A stretch of 64,000 nucleotides of DNA from Bacteroidota bacterium (lineage in GTDB: Bacteria; Bacteroidota; Bacteroidia; Bacteroidales; Lentimicrobiaceae), in the NCBI GenBank assembly GCA_023417935.1, contig JAEZDY010000031.1, positions 1 through 64,000 of the forward strand, read 5' to 3'. The position numbers were made by a program, and so were the translations under genes. Below the pieces are notes generated by a model that worked only from the letters and a program-made list of their open reading frames with translations, was not told the origin of the DNA and made no database searches. Within the stretch, counting starts at the first letter, position 1; each line of letters opens with the position of its first letter. Of this stretch, positions 52,750-60,814 are shown piece by piece.

Positions 52750-53079
52750 TTACAAAACGATAACACAAGATGAATGTTCAAAGAGATTGTGTTTTTTCTT
52801 ATTTATTTTTCTTGTAAATGCAACGGTCATATAACCTCCGTTAATAAGCACATAATTAAAAGGTCGGTTTTCAAACAATGATATGATACCAATTGCAAAA
52901 AATACCCAGCCAAATCCTGTCAGGAAACCTGCTATTGCACCGAATGTAAGTCCCTCACTCCCTATAAATAAGGCTAGATTCAGAGCCATTATAAATGCAA
53001 AGACAAAAGCCAGACCAAATATTTTTACTGAATTAGCATCTTTCAGATCATCAGAATTATTGTAACTCTTATTATTATG
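52750..53079 (-). pseudogene. Truncated DUF1761-like membrane protein remnant
   Basis: An open frame runs from just after TAG 53080-53082 to a TAA at 52750. The first ATG is at 52989, already inside the protein similarity. The stretch VKIFGLAFVFAFIMALNLA, then FGAIAGFLTGFGWVFFAIGI and LINGGYMTVAFT match the middle of DUF1761 four-helix proteins. The expected first helix with an FLWY motif is absent. The end is replaced by a Lys-rich tail (RKINKKKHN) instead of the last helix. It is most likely a decayed gene, though a short two-helix protein from 52989 (79 residues) could still be made. Confidence 0.5.
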
Positions 53080-53204
53080 CTATGGTGTGCTGTTACATAA
53101 AACATCTAATTATGCTTGATAGGGCAATAACATCGATTCATAGAAAATGTTATCAACCTGATAATATAATTCACTTTCCATCCAGTTAAGGTTTGATACT
53201 TTAG

Positions 53205-53212
53205 TATTTTTG
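53205..53212 (+). promoter_or_regulatory. -7 box (TATTTTTG) 4 nt before ispG
   Basis: An exact TAnnTTTG followed by GGAT and the ATG at 53217, so transcription would start at or next to the start codon. No clear -33 element. Confidence 0.45.
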
Positions 53213-53216
53213 GGAT

Positions 53217-55079
53217 ATGAAATTCTATACCTCAAGGGAGATCAGGATTGGAGAGTTATTGGTAGGAGGCAAAAATCCTATCAGGCTGCAATCAATGACC
53301 AATACCAATACACTTGATACAGTAGCTACAGTTAATCAGGTGATTAGGATGGTTGAAGCAGGTTGCGACCTTGTTCGAATTACGGCACCTGGAATTAAAG
53401 AAGCCGTGAATCTTGAGGTAATAAAAAAGCGACTCCGATCAGAGGGTATACGAGTTCCCTTAATAGCCGACATACACTTTAATCCAAAGGCTGCTGAAGT
53501 TGCTGCTTCTCTTGTTGAAAAGATAAGGATCAATCCGGGCAATTATGTTGGAAAGTCAGGGAAAAGGGAATCGGGTAAGGTTGATATATGTCAATATAGT
53601 GATGCTCAATACCAACAAGAGTTGGAATTGATAGCCTCAAATTTAAGGCCTTTACTGAGTATCTGTAAACAAAACGGGACTGCCATAAGAATAGGGGTAA
53701 ATCAGGGATCGCTTGGTAATAGGATAGTTTCTAAGTATGGTGATACAGTTGAGGGAATGGTTGTATCTGCTTTAGAGTTTGCTAGAATATGCAGAGCAAT
53801 GGACTATAATGAACTGGTGCTTTCTGTAAAATCAAGCAATCCTAAAACTATGTTGCAAGCATATCGTGACCTGGCTATAAGACTACAGCAAGAGGATTTG
53901 AATTTCCCTTTACATTTAGGTGTCACAGAAGCAGGTGATGGTGAGGATGGTCGTATGAAATCAATTGCCGGTATAGGGGCCGTATTAACACATGGTTTAG
54001 GTGATACTATCAGAGTTTCGCTAACTGAAGACCCTGAAAAGGAACTTCCTGTTGCAAAGGCTATTAAGGAGAGATTTAATATTCAAAGACAAGATGGGCT
54101 ATATGTGAGGGAAGTAAGAAATGATTTACTTTTGAAACAACTTGACCCTACTTTCCTAAACGACCGCGAGACCTTTTGCGGTTTTCCGAATGCTCATGAT
54201 CCCATAGGCCTTGTGCTTAAGGATGGTACTGATTTTTTTATTGCTCAACCTGATGGTAGTGTCGAAAAGTTGGCTGCACAATCGATAGTTCATATATATT
54301 CAGTTGTAGAAAATACAGATGAACATGGTAAAAAGGCGGCTTCACAAGGAAATATTCAAACGGAAATTACCGAGAGTACCAGGCATAAGTTAAAGTATAG
54401 TTTATATGGGCAACCATTGAAGATTGCAGATATTCTTCCTAAAGTAAATAGTCGACATGAACTAGCTCAACTTTTAAAGCAAGATCCGGTGAATTCCCTG
54501 ATTATACAATTGCCGGCGAGTGAAACAACGGAACTAATTCAATTTTTGAGAGAAAGCGGATGCATAAATCCAATCTTATTAATGAGTTGTGCTAAGAGCC
54601 TTAATATGGAGGAGGTTATGATTGAAAACTGTATACATCCCGGGACACTTATGTTGGATGGCTTAGGTCAGGGACTTTGTATTGATGCAGGTGGAAAGTC
54701 AAAAAAGGAAATAATAGATATAGGTTTCGGCATATTGCAGGCAACACGTTCAAGAATCACTCGTACTGATTATATCGCCTGTCCTTCCTGTGGAAGAACA
54801 AACTTTAATATTCAACAACGCCTGCAGGAAGTTAAAGCAGCTACTTCACATTTAATAGGACTTAAGATTGCAGTTATGGGCTGCATAGTGAATGGACCCG
54901 GTGAGATGGCTGATGCTGATTATGGTTATGTTGGTGCAGGTAGTGGTAAAGTCACGCTTTATAAAGGAAAGCATGTGATGAAACAATCAGTGCCAGAGGA
55001 TCATGCTGTTGATGAACTTCTAAAGATCATTAACAGCTTTGAAGGTGATAATGAATGCAAAGAGCAAAGGGCATATTGA
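53217..55079 (+). CDS. ispG: 4-hydroxy-3-methylbut-2-enyl-diphosphate synthase, long form
   Basis: 620 residues. It catalyses the reductive ring-opening of MEcPP to HMBPP, the penultimate MEP-pathway step to isoprenoids, using a 4Fe-4S cluster. The TIM-barrel begins with PIRLQSMTNTNT. The cluster domain has CPSCGRTNFNIQQ (C521, C524) and GCIVNGPGEMADADYGYVG (C about 556). Between barrel and cluster domain is an insertion of about 200 residues, as in the long IspG of Bacteroidota, Chlamydiae and plants. It would supply prenyl diphosphates for the squalene/phytoene-synthase-like enzyme in this window. It is a single-gene unit. Confidence 0.96.
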   Translation: MKFYTSREIRIGELLVGGKNPIRLQSMTNTNTLDTVATVNQVIRMVEAGCDLVRITAPGIKEAVNLEVIKKRLRSEGIRVPLIADIHFNPKAAEVAASLVEKIRINPGNYVGKSGKRESGKVDICQYSDAQYQQELELIASNLRPLLSICKQNGTAIRIGVNQGSLGNRIVSKYGDTVEGMVVSALEFARICRAMDYNELVLSVKSSNPKTMLQAYRDLAIRLQQEDLNFPLHLGVTEAGDGEDGRMKSIAGIGAVLTHGLGDTIRVSLTEDPEKELPVAKAIKERFNIQRQDGLYVREVRNDLLLKQLDPTFLNDRETFCGFPNAHDPIGLVLKDGTDFFIAQPDGSVEKLAAQSIVHIYSVVENTDEHGKKAASQGNIQTEITESTRHKLKYSLYGQPLKIADILPKVNSRHELAQLLKQDPVNSLIIQLPASETTELIQFLRESGCINPILLMSCAKSLNMEEVMIENCIHPGTLMLDGLGQGLCIDAGGKSKKEIIDIGFGILQATRSRITRTDYIACPSCGRTNFNIQQRLQEVKAATSHLIGLKIAVMGCIVNGPGEMADADYGYVGAGSGKVTLYKGKHVMKQSVPEDHAVDELLKIINSFEGDNECKEQRAY

Positions 55080-55083
55080 AATG

Positions 55084-55125
55084 AAAGCTGATGCTGTTAG
55101 CTTTCACTAAATAACATCAGCTTTT
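55084..55125. terminator. Possible bidirectional terminator between ispG and pgk
   Basis: AAAGCTGATG (55084-55093) pairs with CATCAGCTTT (55115-55124) across a 21-nt loop that can partly pair. T-runs are short on both strands. It lies between convergent genes. Confidence 0.5.
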
Positions 55126-55142
55126 GCAAAGAATATTAAGAT

Positions 55143-56399
55143 TTATTCTTCAATAGCTGCAACACCAGGAAGGATCTTTCCTTCTATGAACTCAAGCATT
55201 GCGCCGCCTCCTGTGCTAACATAGCTGACTTTATCAGCAAGATTGAACTTGTTAACCGCAGCTACTGAATCACCACCTCCAACCAGGGAGAAAGCGCCTT
55301 TTTCAGTTGACCGGGCAATTGATTGAGCTACCTGAATAGTACCTTCAGCAAAAGCCGGCATTTCAAACACTCCCATTGGACCGTTCCACAATATGGTTTC
55401 TGATTCCATAAGGATTTTATCAAAAAGCTTTACTGATTCAGGGCCAATATCTAAGCCTAACCATCCATCGGGAATTTCATCTGCCTTTACTACCTGGGTC
55501 TTGGCATCATTGAAAAAACCATCAGCTGCAATAGCATCAACAGGGAGGATTAGCTTAACGCCATGCAGGTTGGCACCTTCCAATGTGTTTTTTGCAAGCT
55601 CAAGCAAGTCCTCTTCAACCAATGAATTGCCAATTTTTCCACCCATTGCCTTAATAAAGGTGAACATCATTCCACCGCCAATAATCAGGTTATCTACATT
55701 ATCAATAAGATGATTGATTATCTGAATCTTGCCCGATACTTTCGCACCTCCAAGCACTGCTGTAAAAGGTTTCTTGCCTTCTTTCAATACTTTATTGAGG
55801 CTGGCGACTTCATTATTCATGAGGTATCCGAACATCTTATCATTTGGGAAATAGGCCGCAACAAGCGCAGTAGAAGCATGTGCCCTGTGAGCAGTGCCAA
55901 ATGCATCATTCACGTAACAGTCGGCATATGATGCAAGCTGTTTGGTAAACTCCTTCTGTTTTTCTTTTACAGCAGTTTTTGCTGCTTTCTTATCTTCCTC
56001 TGATACATCTTCAGCAAGCCGGGGTTTTCCTTCTTCCTCTTCGTAGTATCTTAAATTCTCAAGCAACAGTACTTCACCGGGCTTGAGATTTGCACTCATT
56101 TCCTTTGCTGACTCGCCCATACAATCATCAGCAAACTTAACTTCTTGTCCTATAACCTGACTTAGGTATGGAACTATGTGCTTTAAGGACAGTTTGTTTT
56201 CAAAGTTTTTCTTTGGTCTTCCAAGGTGTGACATCAATATCACTGAGCCACCACCATCAAGTATCTTTCTAATTGTTGGAAGGGTAGAATCTATTCGGGT
56301 AGTATCGGTGATCTTCAAACCTTCATTCAATGGTACATTAAAATCAACCCTGACCAATGCACGCTTGCCGCTAAAATCATAAGAATCAATGCTTTTCAT
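55143..56399 (-). CDS. pgk: Phosphoglycerate kinase
   Basis: 418 residues, slightly longer than most PGKs because of a charged insertion (KAAKTAVKEKQKEF) near residue 140. It interconverts 1,3-bisphosphoglycerate + ADP and 3-phosphoglycerate + ATP in glycolysis. Visible marks are the signature RVDFNVPLNEG, SHLGRPK, NDAFGTAHRAHAS, TAVLGGAKVSGK, and the nucleotide-binding GPMGVFE, GGGDSVAAVNKF and STGGGAMLEFIEG. The gene is divergent from the aminotransferase gene across a spacer that holds 22-bp repeats. Confidence 0.97.
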   Translation of the reverse strand: MKSIDSYDFSGKRALVRVDFNVPLNEGLKITDTTRIDSTLPTIRKILDGGGSVILMSHLGRPKKNFENKLSLKHIVPYLSQVIGQEVKFADDCMGESAKEMSANLKPGEVLLLENLRYYEEEEGKPRLAEDVSEEDKKAAKTAVKEKQKEFTKQLASYADCYVNDAFGTAHRAHASTALVAAYFPNDKMFGYLMNNEVASLNKVLKEGKKPFTAVLGGAKVSGKIQIINHLIDNVDNLIIGGGMMFTFIKAMGGKIGNSLVEEDLLELAKNTLEGANLHGVKLILPVDAIAADGFFNDAKTQVVKADEIPDGWLGLDIGPESVKLFDKILMESETILWNGPMGVFEMPAFAEGTIQVAQSIARSTEKGAFSLVGGGDSVAAVNKFNLADKVSYVSTGGGAMLEFIEGKILPGVAAIEE

Positions 56400-56489
56400 A
56401 ATTTATGTAATTAGTTATTCAGTATACGAAGATAAGAAAAAACCACATCATATTTGTGATTGCATTTTAATAACAGACTACCTAATAGA

Positions 56490-56616
56490 GAGTTCAATTA
56501 ATTTGCCGGAGAGTTCAATTAAACTGGGAATAGGTTTTTTATTACACTAGCAGGAGAGTCCAAATAAACTTGATTATGGGTTCATTTAAACCTAATATTG
56601 AGTTCACTTAAACTTG
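56490..56616. repeat. 22-bp-period direct repeats upstream of the aminotransferase gene
   Basis: Units built on GAGTTCA(A/C/T)TTAAACTTG start at 56490, 56511, 56556, 56578 and 56600. A weak sixth fits at about 56533. Spacing is 21-23 bp, two helical turns. The last unit ends 2 nt before the -7 box at 56619, and the -33 TTG overlaps its start. Confidence 0.75.
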
Positions 56617-56626
56617 TTTATCTTTG
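56598..56626 (+). promoter_or_regulatory. Promoter of the aminotransferase-amidase-helicase group
   Basis: TTG (56598-56600), an 18-nt spacer and TATCTTTG (56619-56626). The spacer is one nt shorter than the usual 19-21. The transcript would have a leader of about 17 nt before ATG 56648. The promoter is embedded in the 22-bp repeat array. Confidence 0.55.
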
Positions 56627-56647
56627 CTTTTCATCAAATAACCCCAA

Positions 56648-57805
56648 ATGGATAATTTTAACGGCAACATTATTTCCAAGCTGCCGGCAACCGGCACAAG
56701 TATTTTTGCCATAATGAGCGGATTGGCACGTGAACATAATGCCCTCAATCTGTCACAAGGATTCCCTGACTTCTGCATTAGTGAAGAATTGATAAAACTT
56801 GTGAATGAGAATATGCTTAAAGGCAACAATCAGTATGCACCAATGCCTGGAATACAGATACTACGTGAAAGAATTTCTGAGATGTTCTCTGACCGCTACA
56901 AGGTTAACTATCATCCTGAAACTGAAATAACTATTACTGCAGGTGCAACGCAAGCTCTTTTTACTGCAATTGAAGCTTTTATCCGTCCTGGTGATGAGGT
57001 TATTATATTTGAACCTGCCTACGACAGTTATGGCCCAGCAGTTCGATTGCAAGGTGGTATGGTTAAATATGCACAACTGCGCCAACCCGATTATTCAATA
57101 GACTGGGAAACACTGCCTTCACTTATTTCAGGCAGTACACGAATGATTATTATTAATTCGCCTCACAATCCAACGGGTAGCATTATAAAATCATCTGATC
57201 TGAAAAAGCTTGAAACACTTATAAAGAACCGTGATATTATTTTAATGAGTGATGAGGTGTATGAGCATCTTATTTTTGACAATCAGAAACATGAGAGTGT
57301 GTGCAAATATCCTTCACTTGCAACTCATTCAATAGTGGTTGGGTCGTTTGGTAAGACCTTTCATGCTACCGGATGGAAATGTGGTTTTGTTCTTGCACCC
57401 CCAAACCTTACAGCGGAATTCCGCAAGGTGCACCAATTTGTTGTTTTTGCCGTGAATACTCCAGTGCAATACGCTATTGCTGAATTTCTGAAAAATAAGG
57501 AAAACTATATTCATTTGGGGCAATTTTATCAGGAAAAGCGAGACAGATTTCTTGAGCTGATCAAAACTTCAAGGTTTAAAGCAGTCCCCGCAAAAGGAAC
57601 CTATTTCCAATTGTTGAATTATGCAAGTATTAGTGAAGAGAAGGAATTAGATTTTGCAATCAGGCTCACAAAGGAATACGGGATTGCATCTGTTCCTGTA
57701 TCTTCATTTTATCATAATCAAACTGACAATAAAATGCTTCGCTTCTGTTTTGCTAAAACCAATGAAACATTGGAGAAAGCTGCAGAAATCATTTGTAAGA
57801 TTTAA
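56648..57805 (+). CDS. Class I/II aminotransferase, methionine/glutamine-transaminase type (YbdL-like)
   Basis: 385 residues, PLP fold type I. AGATQALFTAI holds the cofactor phosphate region, NSPHNPTG the substrate-side Asn, SDEVYEHL the PLP-ring Asp and Tyr, and SFGKTFHATGWKCG the Schiff-base Lys (about K236). The FHATGWK form and the HQFVVFAVNTPVQYA block resemble E. coli YbdL and glutamine transaminase K, which transaminate methionine's keto acid (KMTB) with glutamine. The next gene is an omega-amidase, the known partner that pulls this reaction forward. Together they probably salvage methionine. Confidence 0.88.
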   Translation: MDNFNGNIISKLPATGTSIFAIMSGLAREHNALNLSQGFPDFCISEELIKLVNENMLKGNNQYAPMPGIQILRERISEMFSDRYKVNYHPETEITITAGATQALFTAIEAFIRPGDEVIIFEPAYDSYGPAVRLQGGMVKYAQLRQPDYSIDWETLPSLISGSTRMIIINSPHNPTGSIIKSSDLKKLETLIKNRDIILMSDEVYEHLIFDNQKHESVCKYPSLATHSIVVGSFGKTFHATGWKCGFVLAPPNLTAEFRKVHQFVVFAVNTPVQYAIAEFLKNKENYIHLGQFYQEKRDRFLELIKTSRFKAVPAKGTYFQLLNYASISEEKELDFAIRLTKEYGIASVPVSSFYHNQTDNKMLRFCFAKTNETLEKAAEIICKI

Positions 57806-57917
57806 ATTGTTTATTAAAACAGGAGTAAACCTGTCAACTTATACGAGCACACCTTCAAGCATTATTTGAAAGTCCACTCAAGGATATATTGAATAAAGGT
57901 TAGTAAAACCAAATTGT

Positions 57918-58724
57918 ATGAACCCTCAACCTATTAATGTTACTATTGTACAAGCCCCACTCGAATGGGCTGATAAGGATGTTAATCTTAAATATTTTAC
58001 TGATCAACTGACCGCCTTAGATCAGCCATCCGATTTAATAGTCCTTCCTGAAATGTTTGCAACAGGTTTTGTAACTGATCCAGATAATATAAGTGAAACG
58101 ATGGATGGGGTTGTAATGCAGTGGATGTCAAAAACGGCCAAACAACTAAACTGTGTTATCACTGGAAGTATTGCTGTGTCAGAAAAACAAGAATTCTTTA
58201 ACAGACTTATATGGATGCGACCTGATGGAACATACGAGCAATATGATAAGCGTCATTTGTTCCGTATGGGTAATGAGCATCACAAGTTTTCACAGGGTTC
58301 CAAACAATTGATAGTTGAACTAAAAGGGTGGAAAATCAAACCTATGGTGTGCTATGACCTAAGGTTCCCTGTATGGAGCAAAAACCGTTTAAAGAATGAC
58401 AGTTATGAGTACGACATGCTAATATATGTAGCTAACTGGCCGGCTAGCCGTGCATATATATGGCAATCTCTTCTACAAGCGCGGGCAATTGAAAACCAGG
58501 CATATTGCATAGGCGTGAACAGGATAGGGGATGATGGTAAAGGCATCCCTCATCTGGGTGGTTCGGTGATTATTGACTTCAAAGGAAAAGTGATAACAGG
58601 TTGTGCTGATAATGAGCCGGATGTCCTTACCCACCTATTTGATTATAATTCCTTGAATCATTACAGGGAGCAATTCAAAGTTGCACTTGACTGGGATGAA
58701 TTTACTATTATGAACATTGATTAA
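57918..58724 (+). CDS. Omega-amidase (YafV-like nitrilase superfamily)
   Basis: 268 residues, the nitrilase/amidase fold with the Glu-Lys-Cys triad: E45 in VLPEMFATGF, K111 in YDKRHLF, C145 in MVCYDLRFPVW. The overall motifs match YafV/Nit2-type omega-amidases, which hydrolyse alpha-ketoglutaramate, the product of glutamine transamination, to alpha-ketoglutarate and ammonia. It follows the YbdL-like aminotransferase after 112 nt with no gene between, and precedes the helicase by 11 nt. Cytosolic. Confidence 0.9.
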   Translation: MNPQPINVTIVQAPLEWADKDVNLKYFTDQLTALDQPSDLIVLPEMFATGFVTDPDNISETMDGVVMQWMSKTAKQLNCVITGSIAVSEKQEFFNRLIWMRPDGTYEQYDKRHLFRMGNEHHKFSQGSKQLIVELKGWKIKPMVCYDLRFPVWSKNRLKNDSYEYDMLIYVANWPASRAYIWQSLLQARAIENQAYCIGVNRIGDDGKGIPHLGGSVIIDFKGKVITGCADNEPDVLTHLFDYNSLNHYREQFKVALDWDEFTIMNID

Positions 58725-58735
58725 CCGGGTACCCT

Positions 58736-59977
58736 ATGCGTTTTGAAGACTCTAATTTTGCCCCTGTAATCAAGAAGAACCTTGAAGAGATAGGGTTTCG
58801 CAGGCCCACTGATATTCAGTTTAAGGCTATTCCCCCCATCTTGAATGGTGAGGATGTTCTTGCTATAGCGCAAACCGGTACAGGTAAAACTGCTGCATTC
58901 GTTATTCCTGTTGTGAATCTGCTATTGAAGGACAAAAATGAAGGTGGCATCCGATGTATGGTAATGGTTCCTACCAGGGAACTTGCTATACAGATTACTG
59001 AAGTATTTGAAACCATCAGCAAAGGCAGTGGTATCAAAACATTATGTGTTTATGGAGGTGTTGAACAGGATCCTCAAATAAAGAAACTAGCCAAAGGAAT
59101 TGATATCCTTGTGGCTACACCGGGCCGAATGTTCGACCTTACAAGCCAAGGTTATATTACTACCGATAAAGTCAAAATTCTTATTCTTGATGAAGCTGAT
59201 CATATGCTTGACTTAGGCTTTGTTCACGACATCAGACACCTGGTTACCAAATTACCAAAGTACAGACAAACACTTTTTTTCTCAGCAACAATTAACCATG
59301 AGATAAAAAAGTTAGCTTATTCACTTGTAAAAGAGGCTATTCGGATACAAATATCACCAAAAGACCCCGTTTCTAAGAACATTGACCATTTCGTCACCTT
59401 CATTGAAATGGACGATAAGCGTTTCTTCCTTGAACGAATGATCAATGAACACCCTGGAAGTAAAATACTGGTGTTTGTTAGGACACGTGTGCGGGCAGAA
59501 AGAGTTCAGGCTGCACTTCAACGTGTGGAGATACCTAGTGTTACCATGCATGGTGATAAGGATCAGAAAGAAAGGGAAAAGGCATTGTTGTCATTCCGTA
59601 AAGGAGATGTCAGCATTCTTATTGCTACAGATGTTACGGCACGAGGGATTGATATACCTGACGTGGATTATGTAATCAACTATGATCTGCCTGAAAAAGC
59701 AGAAAATTATGTACATCGTGTTGGACGGACCGGGCGTGGTACAAAAAGAGGAACAGCCATTTCATTCTGCAGTAAAGAGGAAAAGCCGGTACTTGATGAG
59801 ATTGAAACATATCTAACCAAAGAAATTGAGGTGCTGAAGATCACCAAAAATGATTACTCTGAAACGATTGATCTATCAATTGAAGGTCCAAAAGACTGGC
59901 GTTCGCTGATTGAGGAAGCAGAGAAAGTAGAGGAGAAGCGAAATAAAAAAGCTAAACCTTTCAAAAGGAAAAAGTAA
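58736..59977 (+). CDS. DEAD-box RNA helicase (RhlE-like)
   Basis: 413 residues with the complete helicase set in order: Q-motif region (FRRPTDIQFKAIP), motif I AQTGTGKT, Ia PTRELA, II DEAD (about 152-155), III SAT, IV LVFVRTR, V ATDVTARGID and VI HRVGRTGR. A short basic tail (KAKPFKRKK) may bind RNA. It should unwind structured RNA in ribosome assembly or mRNA decay. It lies 11 nt after the omega-amidase gene, so it probably shares its transcript despite the unrelated job. The spacer to the convergent regulator gene contains a 22-bp direct repeat. Confidence 0.95.
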   Translation: MRFEDSNFAPVIKKNLEEIGFRRPTDIQFKAIPPILNGEDVLAIAQTGTGKTAAFVIPVVNLLLKDKNEGGIRCMVMVPTRELAIQITEVFETISKGSGIKTLCVYGGVEQDPQIKKLAKGIDILVATPGRMFDLTSQGYITTDKVKILILDEADHMLDLGFVHDIRHLVTKLPKYRQTLFFSATINHEIKKLAYSLVKEAIRIQISPKDPVSKNIDHFVTFIEMDDKRFFLERMINEHPGSKILVFVRTRVRAERVQAALQRVEIPSVTMHGDKDQKEREKALLSFRKGDVSILIATDVTARGIDIPDVDYVINYDLPEKAENYVHRVGRTGRGTKRGTAISFCSKEEKPVLDEIETYLTKEIEVLKITKNDYSETIDLSIEGPKDWRSLIEEAEKVEEKRNKKAKPFKRKK

Positions 59978-59992
59978 TATCTATAAAGCTTA

Positions 59993-60036
59993 TAGTTGCA
60001 TCAGATACCTTTGGTAGTTGCATAAGTTACCTTTGG
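59993..60036. repeat. 22-bp direct repeat, two copies
   Basis: AGTTGCATCAGATACCTTTG and its neighbour AGTTGCATAAGTTACCTTTG start at 59993 and 60015, exactly 22 bp apart and differing at about three sites. Each ends in a TACCTTTG-type word that looks like a -7 box. Confidence 0.7.
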
Positions 60037-60101
60037 CTTGCTATATTCATATGGCAAATTGTTTCTGATTGCTTTTCAGATGGTTACTGTGACAGTAGAA
60101 A

Positions 60102-60797
60102 TTACTGGCTCTTGATTACCAGCCTGAATCCTATACCATGCACATTGATCAGCTCAACATTTGGATCATCTTTCAGATACTTGCGTAGTTTTGCAATATA
60201 CACATCCATACTACGGGCATTGAAATAACTGTCGTCCTGCCATATCTTATTAAGGGCAAAACTACGATCGAGGGTTTCATTCATATTCTCACATAGGAGC
60301 CTGAGCAGTTCATTCTCTTTTGATGTAAGGCGCTGTTCTACTCCATTGATCTTTAGTACCTGAAGATTGTAATCAAAGTCAAAGTCGCCAATCTTAAATA
60401 CCTTACTGCCTGAAGGACTAACGCCTGAGCGCCTTAAGATAGCCTCCATGCGTAATAACAATTCCTCCATACTGAATGGCTTGGTAAGATAATCATCAGC
60501 ACCAGCCTGGAACCCCTTAAGTTTATCATCCTCCAGTGATTTGGCTGTAAGGAAGAGAATAGGTATCTGCCTGTCGTGCTGGCGGATTTCTCTTGCAAGT
60601 GTGAAACCATCCTTTACGGGCATCATAACGTCGACTATGCAGAAGTCGTACTTTTCCCTTATGAACTGATCATAAGCCTCCTGTCCGTTAACACACAGAC
60701 GTGTAGAATAACCCTTGGCTTCAAGATAAGATTTGAGGATGTTTCCCAGGTTGCGGTCATCCTCTGCCAGTAAAACTTTTACTTTCTGATTTTCCAT
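60102..60797 (-). CDS. OmpR-family response regulator (RprY-like)
   Basis: 231 residues. Receiver domain (1-120) with acidic pair at 13-14, phosphoacceptor D56 in FCIVDVMMP, and Lys in FLTAKSL. A winged-helix DNA-binding domain (about 135-231) has LRLLCENMNETLDRSFAL and NARSMDVYIAKLRKYL. It is a transcription regulator controlled by the kinase encoded 17 nt upstream. The pair resembles the Bacteroides RprX/RprY system; the signal is unknown. A TAAATTTG box only 4 nt before the ATG, within the gap after the kinase gene, may give an extra leaderless transcript. Confidence 0.93.
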   Translation of the reverse strand: MENQKVKVLLAEDDRNLGNILKSYLEAKGYSTRLCVNGQEAYDQFIREKYDFCIVDVMMPVKDGFTLAREIRQHDRQIPILFLTAKSLEDDKLKGFQAGADDYLTKPFSMEELLLRMEAILRRSGVSPSGSKVFKIGDFDFDYNLQVLKINGVEQRLTSKENELLRLLCENMNETLDRSFALNKIWQDDSYFNARSMDVYIAKLRKYLKDDPNVELINVHGIGFRLVIKSQ

Positions 60798-60801
60798 TTT
60801 A

Positions 60802-60809
60802 CAAATTTA
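60802..60809 (-). promoter_or_regulatory. -7 box (TAAATTTG) 4 nt before the response regulator gene
   Basis: An exact TAnnTTTG on the minus strand inside the 17-nt gap between kinase and regulator genes. It could allow separate expression of the regulator. Confidence 0.35.
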
Positions 60810-60814
60810 GTGGT

